Of a stretch of 47,874 nucleotides of DNA, positions 1 through 6,077 are shown piece by piece (the first letter of the stretch is position 1; each line of letters starts with the position of its first letter). This DNA is from Mycobacterium sp. (lineage in GTDB: Bacteria; Actinomycetota; Actinomycetes; Mycobacteriales; Mycobacteriaceae). A program made the position numbers and the translations under genes. The notes beneath the pieces are model-generated. The model searched no databases. It was not told the origin of the DNA and saw only the letters and a program-made list of their open reading frames with translations. The stretch covers positions 1-47,874 of the forward strand of contig NZ_JAICZA010000017.1 in NCBI RefSeq assembly GCF_025933915.1. The letters are read 5' to 3'.

Positions 1-518
1 CGGGGATAGAGCACCGTCACGCTGTCGCTGACCAACTGGAGGGAATCGCGGTCGCCGGTGACCACCAGCACGCGGTAGCCCTCGTTTTCGGCCTGGGTGG
101 CCAGGGTGGCGATCAGGTCGTCGGCCTCGAACCCCGCCTCGGCGAGCACCGTGATGCCCAGCGCCGCCAGGACTTCCTTGGTGATGTCGATCTGGCCGTG
201 GAACTCCTCGGGCGTCGCCGACCGATTGGCCTTGTACTCCGGGTAGCGCGCGGAGCGGAATGTCTGCCGGGATACGTCGAAGGCCGCGGCGATATGGGTC
301 GGGGCCTCGTCACGCAACAGGTTGATCAACATCGCGGTGAAGCCGTAGACCGCGTTGGTGGTCAGCCCGCCGCGGGTTTTGAAGTTTTCGGCGGGCAGCG
401 CATAGAACGCCCGAAACGCCAGGGAATTGCCGTCCAGCAGCATGAGCGTCGGTCTGGTTTGTTCCTCGCTGGGCTTCGTAGCGGTTTTCGTGGCGGGCAC
501 GGCTCTCACTTTAGGCAT
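1..518 (-). CDS. polA: DNA polymerase I, N-terminal part (runs off the left edge)
   Basis: Reading leftward from ATG at 518, the frame opens with a short variable lead and then the typical start of the 5'-3' exonuclease domain: LLDGNSLAFRAFYALP, then GLTTNAVYGFTAML, then EADDLIATLATQ and VVTGDRDSLQLVSD. These hold the acidic metal-binding residues of the flap-nuclease fold. In the family this domain removes RNA primers and flaps during Okazaki processing and excision repair, with a C-terminal polymerase domain that lies outside the window. About 172 codons are visible. The start is the first ATG of the frame; an internal GTG four codons on is possible. The gene is divergent from the DUF35 gene. 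Identification is strong because the sequence is nearly identical to mycobacterial PolA as I recall it. Confidence 0.96.
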   Translation of the reverse strand, partial: MPKVRAVPATKTATKPSEEQTRPTLMLLDGNSLAFRAFYALPAENFKTRGGLTTNAVYGFTAMLINLLRDEAPTHIAAAFDVSRQTFRSARYPEYKANRSATPEEFHGQIDITKEVLAALGITVLAEAGFEADDLIATLATQAENEGYRVLVVTGDRDSLQLVSDSVTVLYP

Positions 519-559
519 CCGGTGTGACGGGCGACGCGCCCCGACCGTGCCGCCCGCGG

Positions 560-579
560 AACTGCAACACGTTTCAGTT
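560..579. promoter_or_regulatory. KstR-type operator palindrome
   Basis: Positions 560-579 read AACTGCAACACGTTTCAGTT, a near-perfect palindrome. Its core, 563-576, fits the published KstR consensus TNNAACNNGTTNNA at every fixed base. KstR is the TetR-family repressor of cholesterol catabolism in mycobacteria. The site ends about 17 nt before the putative -10 of the DUF35 gene, so it covers the -35 region. KstR control of this gene pair is inferred from the motif. Confidence 0.75.
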
Positions 580-595
580 TTGTGCGTGAGCTGGG

Positions 596-601
596 TACGC
601 T
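596..601 (+). promoter_or_regulatory. -10 box for a leaderless transcript of the DUF35 gene
   Basis: TACGCT fits the mycobacterial TANNNT -10 pattern and ends 6 nt before the GTG at 608. Transcription would then start at or next to the first base of the start codon. No Shine-Dalgarno sequence precedes the GTG, which agrees with leaderless translation. Confidence 0.5.
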
Positions 602-607
602 GGTCGG

Positions 608-1060
608 GTGCCAGAAGTCATCCGACAAGAACCGGCGGTCGATGGATGGTTCACCACCGAGTCCACTAGCGACGAAGCCGGTGTTCCGCATCTGATCGGC
701 GGTAAATGCCCGCAGTGCGGCACCTACGTCTTCCCGCCGCGGGAGAACAACTGCCCCAATCCGGGTTGCACGAGCGACTCGCTGGATTCGGTCGCCTTGT
801 CGACGCGGGGAACGCTGTGGAGTTACACCGAGAACCGTTACGCGCCACCGCCGCCCTACCCGTCGCCGGATCCCTTTGAGCCCTTCGCCGTCGCCGCCGT
901 GGAGCTGGCGAAGGAGGGCCTGATCGTGCTGGGCAAGGTGGTCGAAGGCACGCTGGCCGCCGACTTGAAGGTCGGCATCGAGATGGAATTGACCACCATG
1001 CCGCTGTACACCGACGACGACGGCGTGCAGCGCATCGTGCACGCGTGGAGGATCGCATGA
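608..1060 (+). CDS. DUF35 OB-fold protein with zinc ribbon (Rv1628c-like), partner of the thiolase-like gene
   Basis: This 150-residue protein has the two-part layout of the DUF35 family: a rubredoxin-like zinc ribbon with Cys34, Cys37, Cys49 and Cys54, then an OB fold with the pattern GTLWSYTENRY. Family members bind thiolase-like partners and act as acyl-CoA-binding subunits; in steroid side-chain degradation DUF35 domains of ChsH2 type form a complex with the Ltp2 aldolase. The stop overlaps the start of the thiolase-like gene by 4 nt, so the two are probably co-translated and form a complex. The GTG start at 608 lies just after a good -10 box and has no Shine-Dalgarno, suggesting a leaderless mRNA. 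The KstR-like site upstream points to lipid or sterol catabolism. The actual substrate is not visible from sequence. Confidence 0.9.
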   Translation: MPEVIRQEPAVDGWFTTESTSDEAGVPHLIGGKCPQCGTYVFPPRENNCPNPGCTSDSLDSVALSTRGTLWSYTENRYAPPPPYPSPDPFEPFAVAAVELAKEGLIVLGKVVEGTLAADLKVGIEMELTTMPLYTDDDGVQRIVHAWRIA

Positions 1061-2262
1061 CGACCGCGCCCGAACCGCTGTACATCCTGGGCGCCGGGAT
1101 GCACCCCTGGGGCAAATGGGGCAACGACTTCACCGAATACGGGGTGGCCGCCGCCCGGGCAGCGCTGAACGAAGCGGGCCTGGACTGGCGCCAGATCCAG
1201 TTGGTGGCCGGCGCGGACACCATCCGCAACGGCTACCCCGGGTTCGTCGCCGGTGCGACGTTCGCCCAGAAACTCGGGTGGAATGGCGTGCCGGTCAGCT
1301 CGAGCTATGCCGCGTGCGCCAGTGGCTCGCAGGCGCTGCAGAGCGCCCGGGCCCAGATCCTGGCCGGCTTTTGCGACGTGGCCCTGGTCATCGGCGCGGA
1401 CACCACGCCGAAGGGCTTTTTCGCCCCGGTCGGCGGTGAGCGCAGAAACGATCCCGACTGGCAGCGCTTCCACCTGATCGGCGCCACCAATCCGGTGTAT
1501 TTCGCGCTGCTGGCGCGGCGGCGGATGGACCTCTACGGTGCCACGCTCGAGGATTTCGCCCAGGTCAAGGTCAAGAACTCGCGGCATGGCCTGCAGAACC
1601 CGAATGCGCGGTACCGCAAGGAGGTATCGGTCGAGGACGTGCTGGCCAGCGCGGTGGTGGCCGACCCGTTGCGCCTGCTGGACATCTGCGCCACCTCCGA
1701 CGGCGCAGCGGCCCTGATCGTGGCCAGTGCGAAGTTCGCTCGTGAACACCTCGGCTCGCTGGCCGGTGTGCCGTCCGTGCGGGCGGTCAGCACGGTCACC
1801 CCGAACTATCCGCAGCACCTACCCGAATTACCCGATATCGCAACGGATTCCACCGCCGCGGTGCCCGCACCGGATCGGGCCTTCAAGGACCATATCCTCG
1901 ACGCGGCCTACGCCGAGGCGGGCGTCGGGCCCGAGGACGTGAGCCTGGCCGAGGTCTACGACCTGTCCACCGCGCTGGAACTCGACTGGTACGAGCACCT
2001 GGGCCTGTGCCCCAAGGGCGACGCCGAGGCGCTGCTGCGCAGCGGCGCCACCAGCATCGGCGGCAGGGTTCCCGTCAACGCGTCCGGCGGGCTCGCGTGC
2101 TTCGGCGAGGCCATCCCCGCGCAGGCAATCGCCCAGGTCTGCGAGCTGACGTGGCAACTGCGCGGTCAGGCCACCGGCCGGCAGGTGGAAAACGCCACGG
2201 TCGGCATCACGGCCAACCAGGGCCTGTTCGGGCACGGCTCGTCGGTGATCGTCGCCCGCTAG
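1057..2262 (+). CDS. Thiolase-like / lipid-transfer (SCP2-thiolase family) protein (Rv1627c-like)
   Basis: The 401-residue protein has the SCP2-thiolase fold. A nucleophile-like cysteine, Cys87, lies in YAACASGSQA, and the second half carries AEVYDLSTALELDWYE and VNASGGLACFGEAIPA. In classical thiolases the last region is GHP(I/M)G with a catalytic histidine; here residues 350-355 read GEAIPA, so that histidine is absent. Loss of it is typical of the Ltp2-like branch, which performs retro-aldol cleavage rather than thiolysis. Whether this protein is an aldolase or a non-catalytic carrier cannot be settled from sequence. ATG at 1057 is chosen because it overlaps the upstream TGA as ATGA; an in-frame GTG at 1045 is less likely. 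Coupling to the DUF35 gene suggests a heteromeric complex under KstR control. Confidence 0.9.
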   Translation: MTTAPEPLYILGAGMHPWGKWGNDFTEYGVAAARAALNEAGLDWRQIQLVAGADTIRNGYPGFVAGATFAQKLGWNGVPVSSSYAACASGSQALQSARAQILAGFCDVALVIGADTTPKGFFAPVGGERRNDPDWQRFHLIGATNPVYFALLARRRMDLYGATLEDFAQVKVKNSRHGLQNPNARYRKEVSVEDVLASAVVADPLRLLDICATSDGAAALIVASAKFAREHLGSLAGVPSVRAVSTVTPNYPQHLPELPDIATDSTAAVPAPDRAFKDHILDAAYAEAGVGPEDVSLAEVYDLSTALELDWYEHLGLCPKGDAEALLRSGATSIGGRVPVNASGGLACFGEAIPAQAIAQVCELTWQLRGQATGRQVENATVGITANQGLFGHGSSVIVAR

Positions 2263-2461
2263 GGTTTTCGGCCGCCGCGCGAGCGTGCGCCGGCCAGCGT
2301 GAAGCCATGGATTTGGCTGTGAAGCTACGGCTTTCAGTGTCAAGCCACGGCGGCTGCGTGCGGCGTGTCGTCGCCCTGAGCTAACAGTCAACGCCATGGG
2401 TTCACACTCGGAGCCCCGCGCGCACACTCGACGCCACGATCGGGCACCCGACCGTCGAAAA
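2263..2461. repeat. 20-bp-periodic degenerate repeat between convergent genes
   Basis: No gene is seen here. GTGAAGCCATGG, GTGAAGCTACGG and GTCAAGCCACGG start at 2299, 2319 and 2339, exactly 20 bp apart. The block CGGCTTTCAGTGT, 4 nt, then CCACGGCGGC occurs at 2328-2354 and again in the other convergent intergenic region at about 32383-32408. CACACTCGACG follows later in both. It may be a dispersed REP-like element or a bidirectional terminator; the function is unknown. Confidence 0.6.
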
Positions 2462-3076
2462 TTACTCGTCCTTGGGGCCGAGGGTCTCCAGGACGACTTC
2501 GGCCACTCGCTTCATCGTGGTCCGCCGGTCCATGGCGGCCCGCTGAAGCCACTTGAACGCCTCGGGCTCGGTCATGGCCTGCTCGGTCTGCAGCAGGCCT
2601 TTGGCGCGTTCCACGAGTTTGCGGGTCTCCAACCGCTCGGACAGCGTCGCCACCTCGCGTTCCAGCTCGGCGATCTCGCCGAAGCGGCTGACGGCCAATT
2701 CGATGGCCGGGATCAGATCGCTGATGGTGAACGGCTTCACCAGGTAGGCCATCGCCCCGGCATCTCGGGCACGCTCGACCAAGTCGCGCTGGCTGAACGC
2801 GGTCAAAACGACGATCGGGGCGATGCGCTTGCTGGCGATCTCCGAGGCCGCGTCGATGCCGTCGCGGCGCGGCATCTTCACATCCATGATCACCAGGTCG
2901 GGCTGATGACGCTCGGCCAACTCGACGGCTTCCTGTCCGTCGCCCGCTTCACCGACGATCTCGTAGCCCTCCTCTCGGAGCATCTCGGCGAGATCCATTC
3001 GGATGAGCGCTTCGTCTTCAGCGATCAGGACCCGGCGCGGCACAGCGGCGTCGGTGTCGGTCGTGGGGCCTGTCAT
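2462..3076 (-). CDS. pdtaR: Response regulator with ANTAR RNA-binding domain (PdtaR, Rv1626)
   Basis: The protein has an N-terminal receiver domain with the acidic pocket AEDEAL, phospho-acceptor Asp65 in VIMDVKMP, the conserved Thr in LTAFS and Lys in LVKPF. A C-terminal ANTAR domain (about 140-195) holds LVERAKGLLQ and WLQRAAMDRR. PdtaR acts with the histidine kinase PdtaS; when phosphorylated, the ANTAR domain dimerises and binds tandem hairpins to prevent transcription termination. ATG at 3076 is preferred because it gives the 205-residue length and Asp65 numbering of the M. tuberculosis protein; a further ATG lies at 3085. The gene stands alone, convergent with the thiolase-like gene. 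Confidence 0.96.
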   Translation of the reverse strand: MTGPTTDTDAAVPRRVLIAEDEALIRMDLAEMLREEGYEIVGEAGDGQEAVELAERHQPDLVIMDVKMPRRDGIDAASEIASKRIAPIVVLTAFSQRDLVERARDAGAMAYLVKPFTISDLIPAIELAVSRFGEIAELEREVATLSERLETRKLVERAKGLLQTEQAMTEPEAFKWLQRAAMDRRTTMKRVAEVVLETLGPKDE

Positions 3077-3165
3077 GACGGACATTGTGTCGCGAACGCC
3101 TCAGACCAGCGACCGCGGGGGCGGTGTGACAGGTGAGGACACCAAATCCTCTATGGTGGGAGGCT

Positions 3166-3183
3166 GCCTCTAAGGTAAGAGGC
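3166..3183 (+). other. Short hairpin just upstream of the tRNA
   Basis: GCCTCT and AGAGGC form a perfect 6-bp stem around the loop AAGGTA, ending 5 nt before the tRNA. It could be a processing signal in the tRNA precursor; this role is inferred only from position. Confidence 0.4.
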
Positions 3184-3188
3184 CGCAA

Positions 3189-3265
3189 GCCCTCGTATCC
3201 CAACTGGCAGAGGAAACGGATTCAAAACCCGTCCAGTGTGAGTTCGAATCTCACCGAGGGCACCA
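3189..3265 (+). tRNA. tRNA with anticodon CAA (nominally Leu), short variable loop, CCA encoded
   Basis: The acceptor stem GCCCTCG (3189-3195) pairs perfectly with CGAGGGC (3255-3261), followed by A73 and CCA. The T arm is GTGAG/CTCAC around TTCGAAT. The anticodon loop TTCAAAA (3221-3227) places CAA at 3223-3225, so it should read UUG leucine codons. The D stem is three pairs (TCC/GGA), as in many leucine tRNAs. Two features are odd: the variable region is only 5 nt (CCAGT), whereas bacterial tRNA-Leu normally has a long type II arm, and the closing pair of the anticodon stem is an A-C mismatch. The overall shape is therefore type I with a leucine anticodon. It may be a divergent or specialised tRNA; charging identity is uncertain. 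Confidence 0.8.
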
Positions 3266-3628
3266 GCGAACGCTCCCGGCAGCTCATCGATCCCGCTGGG
3301 TCTTCCGGTACTAACGTAGTGGTTCTCCCGGACATTACCGATTCCAAAGTCTGGTTATCGGGCAAAATACCTTCTAATAGTATGGATTTCCTATTACTTA
3401 TATACCGCGTGCATTTATGCGGCGTTACGAGCAGTGCATGGCGCATTACGGATCACTTGAATTCATAGTATTTCGTGACGGCGTGGCCCACGGCGGTCAT
3501 TGCCACCGGCAGCCGGGCGCCGAACGACGACGGGCACACCCCCGCATCGACCTCGCCATCGGTCCTGGCGATCTCCTCAAAACCGGCATGAGTTCAAGCA
3601 CCGAGGACGTCGGGCAGGTGTAATCGCC
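3266..3628. other. AT-rich gene-poor segment downstream of the tRNA
   Basis: About 3300-3480 is far richer in A and T than the rest of the window, with runs such as TATGGATTTCC and ACTTATATACC. I see no complete gene. One minus-strand open stretch (3453-3593) ends in codons giving VAMTAVGHAVTKYYEFK before a stop. It lacks a convincing start and may be the tail of a decayed gene. Position just after a tRNA suits an old integration scar, but I found no duplicate of the tRNA 3' end. Confidence 0.45.
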
Positions 3629-3823
3629 TCAGTCGCCTAATGTTCGGCTGATGCAGACCTGGCCGGAAGCCGATACGTCTCCCCCCGCGGTGTAGGTGCC
3701 GATGGAATCGCCGGCCACTCGCAGTAGCCAGCTCGGATCACTACAGGCGCCACTACAGCTCTCCGTGAGCACGGCGGTGGCGGCAATGACTAACGCGAGA
3801 ACGATTCTTCTGAGACCCGCCAT
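3629..3823 (-). CDS. Small exported hypothetical protein
   Basis: A 64-residue protein beginning with a clear export signal: basic start (MAGLRR), hydrophobic stretch (IVLALVIAATAVL), then TESCSGACSD, so cleavage near residues 18-22 is expected. Three cysteines remain in the short mature part, which otherwise resembles no family I know. The lipobox is imperfect (TESC), so lipoprotein status is unlikely but possible. ATG at 3823 is chosen because AAGGGG sits 7 nt upstream; the longer frame from 3850 lacks this. It lies beside the AT-rich patch and diverges from the cyclase gene. Function unknown. Confidence 0.55.
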   Translation of the reverse strand: MAGLRRIVLALVIAATAVLTESCSGACSDPSWLLRVAGDSIGTYTAGGDVSASGQVCISRTLGD

Positions 3824-4012
3824 CAGGCACCCCTTAGTCGAGGCGAACACGCGTCATGCAAAAGCGTCAAACACGTGTTAAATAACCGAACCAAATGACT
3901 CGTAAACCCGATAACAACCCGATAACACATGTCGTATCAGACTCGGGAAACTTACGGAGGCGAAAACGGCAAATATTGACGTGACTGCCGACAAAATTTT
4001 CTGTTCGGCGGC

Positions 4013-4018
4013 TAGGCT
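4013..4018 (+). promoter_or_regulatory. -10 box for a leaderless cyclase transcript
   Basis: TAGGCT fits TANNNT and ends 6 nt before the GTG at 4025, with no Shine-Dalgarno in between, so a leaderless mRNA is expected. A TTGACG lies further upstream at 3976-3981, too far to be a standard -35. Confidence 0.45.
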
Positions 4019-4024
4019 TGCACC

Positions 4025-5356
4025 GTGGCGGCCAAGAGCTGTGGTGCCCCACCGCGATGGCCAGACGGCCTGTCGAAGCGCCCGGACTGCGTAGCCGCGG
4101 CGCGGGCCCAGTCGCGCGCCCGCAACCAGCACTACGCCGACAGCGCGGCGCGCCGGGCCCGGATCCTCACCATCGCCGCATGGCTGGCCGTGATGGTGAG
4201 CGTCAGCTTTGTCGTGGTGCAGATCGTCAGCGGGACGTGGTTGTGGCAGGTCAGCTCAATCAACGTGGTCGGCGCCATGGTCTTCGCGGCGGTCCCGTGG
4301 CTGCAGCGATTCGGGGAACTCATTGCTCCGCTCACGTTTCTGGGCGCGGCGTATGTCTCGGTCTTCGCCAGCTGTCTGGACCTGGGTACCGGTGCGGGCG
4401 CTCAGTTCTTCTTCCTGGTCGGTGCCTGCATCGTCGTGCTGTTGCTGGGGATCGAACACATCGTTTTGGCATCTGCGCTGGCGGCCACCGCCGCCGGCCT
4501 GATAATCGCCGTTGAGTTTCTCGTCCCCCGCAACACCGGATTGCAGCCGGCCTGGGTCCAGTCGACCGGCTTTATCGTCACCGCGATCTCCAGCGTCGTG
4601 ATGGTGGTCGTGACGGTGTGGTTCGCCCTGCGTGACACCGCCCGCGCCGAGGCGGTGATGGAATCCGAGTACCAGCGCTCCGAGGCGCTACTGGCGAACA
4701 TGTTGCCGGGCAGCATCGCGGAGCGCCTCAAGAGTGCCGAGCGAAATGTCATCGCCGACAAGTACGACGAAGCCTCCGTGCTGTTCGCCGACATCGTCGG
4801 CTTCACCGAACGCGCCAGCAGCACAGCGCCTGCCGACCTGGTGCGGTTCCTGGACCGGCTGTACAGCGCCTTCGACGAGTTGGTGGACAAACACGGCCTG
4901 GAGAAGATCAAGGTCAGCGGAGACTCCTACATGGTGGTCAGTGGCGTCCCGCGGGTGCGGCCCGACCACGCCGCAGCTCTAGCCGATTTCGCGCTCGACA
5001 TGGCCAATGTTGCTGCCGCACTGAAGGACCCGCATGGCAACCCGGTCCCGCTGCGGATGGGCATGGCCTGCGGACCCGTGGTCGCGGGCGTCGTGGGTTC
5101 GCGCCGCTTCTTCTACGACGTGTGGGGCGACGCTGTCAACGTCGCGTCGCGGATGGAGTCCACCGATTCGGTGGGCCGAATCCAAGTGCCCCAGGCGATG
5201 TACGAGCGCCTCAAAAACGACTTCGTCCTACAGGAGCGCGGCCGCATCGAGGTAAAAGGCAAGGGCGTCATGCGCACCTGGTATCTCATCGGCCGCAAGC
5301 CCGGCGAACAACCCACCGACCTGCTCACCGAACGATCACGCACCGCCCACGTCTGA
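4025..5356 (+). CDS. cya: Membrane-anchored class III adenylate cyclase (Rv1625c, Cya)
   Basis: 443 residues: a cytoplasmic lead of about 45, six transmembrane helices (about 47-205), then a class III cyclase domain. All catalytic positions fall at exactly the numbers known for M. tuberculosis Rv1625c: metal-binding Asp256 (LFADIVGF) and Asp300 (SGDSY), adenine-selecting Lys296 and Asp365, transition-state residues Asn372 and Arg376. The enzyme forms a homodimer with two active sites and resembles half of a mammalian membrane cyclase; it makes cAMP from ATP. GTG at 4025 gives this matching numbering. The downstream HdeD-like gene starts 46 nt after the stop. A downstream proline-rich tail of about 20 residues is ordinary. 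Confidence 0.97.
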   Translation: MAAKSCGAPPRWPDGLSKRPDCVAAARAQSRARNQHYADSAARRARILTIAAWLAVMVSVSFVVVQIVSGTWLWQVSSINVVGAMVFAAVPWLQRFGELIAPLTFLGAAYVSVFASCLDLGTGAGAQFFFLVGACIVVLLLGIEHIVLASALAATAAGLIIAVEFLVPRNTGLQPAWVQSTGFIVTAISSVVMVVVTVWFALRDTARAEAVMESEYQRSEALLANMLPGSIAERLKSAERNVIADKYDEASVLFADIVGFTERASSTAPADLVRFLDRLYSAFDELVDKHGLEKIKVSGDSYMVVSGVPRVRPDHAAALADFALDMANVAAALKDPHGNPVPLRMGMACGPVVAGVVGSRRFFYDVWGDAVNVASRMESTDSVGRIQVPQAMYERLKNDFVLQERGRIEVKGKGVMRTWYLIGRKPGEQPTDLLTERSRTAHV

Positions 5357-5402
5357 TCAAAAGTCCCTATACCAAGGCCCGCGTTTGTGCCAGACTGCGG
5401 CG

Positions 5403-5990
5403 ATGACTATCTCCCCTGGCCCTCCTGGAACCCACCCTGTTCCAAGCCTGCTGCCGCATCTGTGGAAATCCGCTCTGCTGTCGGGAATTCTGTCGATCGT
5501 CCTCGGTGTCCTGATGCTGGCGTGGCCGGGAATTTCCATCCTGGTCGCCGCCGTCACCTTCGGTGTTTATCTGCTCATCACCGGTATCGCGCAAGTCGTC
5601 TTCGCGTTCTCACTGCATGTCTCGGCGGGGAGCAGGATCCTGCTGTTCATCAGCGGGGCCGCGTCGCTGATCCTGGCGCTGCTCGCGTTCCGCCACTTCG
5701 GTCAGGGATACGCAATTTTGCTGCTGGCCATATGGATTGGTATCGGGTTCATCTTCCGCGGCGTCGCCACGACGATTTCGGCCGTCAGCGACCCGCACCT
5801 GCCGGGCCGGGGCTGGAACATCTTCCTCGGTGTGCTCAGCCTGCTCGCCGGCATCGTGGTCCTGGCGTCACCGTTCGAATCGATTGTCACCCTGGCGATC
5901 GTGGTCGGCGCGTGGTTCGTCGTGATCGGCGTATTCGAGGTCATTTCCTCGTTCGGCATCCGCAAGGCGTCCAACAGCCTCGGCAGCTGA
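5403..5990 (+). CDS. HdeD/DUF308-family membrane protein (Rv1624c-like)
   Basis: A 195-residue protein made almost entirely of membrane helices, roughly six, in the repeating pattern of the HdeD/DUF308 family (ILSIVLGVLMLAWPG near the start, ILSLLAGIVVLASPF in the second half as NIFLGVLSLLAG). Family members in enterobacteria are linked to acid resistance, but the biochemical role is unknown. ATG at 5403 is chosen over an in-frame ATG at 5385 because it gives the usual mycobacterial length and starts just before the Pro-rich lead. It sits between the cyclase and the cyd genes on the same strand. Confidence 0.85.
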   Translation: MTISPGPPGTHPVPSLLPHLWKSALLSGILSIVLGVLMLAWPGISILVAAVTFGVYLLITGIAQVVFAFSLHVSAGSRILLFISGAASLILALLAFRHFGQGYAILLLAIWIGIGFIFRGVATTISAVSDPHLPGRGWNIFLGVLSLLAGIVVLASPFESIVTLAIVVGAWFVVIGVFEVISSFGIRKASNSLGS

Positions 5991-6077
5991 GGCGGGCGCC
6001 GGTAGCGCAGGCGCCGGCCTATCTACTACACTCTGTCGTAGCCGTTGGTCGGGGCCTCCGCAGTCGGGAGATGACAG

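Noticed and set aside
506..1042. Minus-strand frame over the DUF35 gene
   Set aside because: Arg/Gly/His-rich shadow; the DUF35 zinc ribbon on the + strand is convincing.
3222..3446. Minus-strand 74-codon frame overlapping the tRNA
   Set aside because: It overlaps the tRNA and lacks a ribosome site or family match.
3417..3623. Plus-strand 68-codon frame in the AT-rich patch
   Set aside because: No ribosome site, no family resemblance and unusual composition; the minus-strand remnant is more protein-like but also not convincing.
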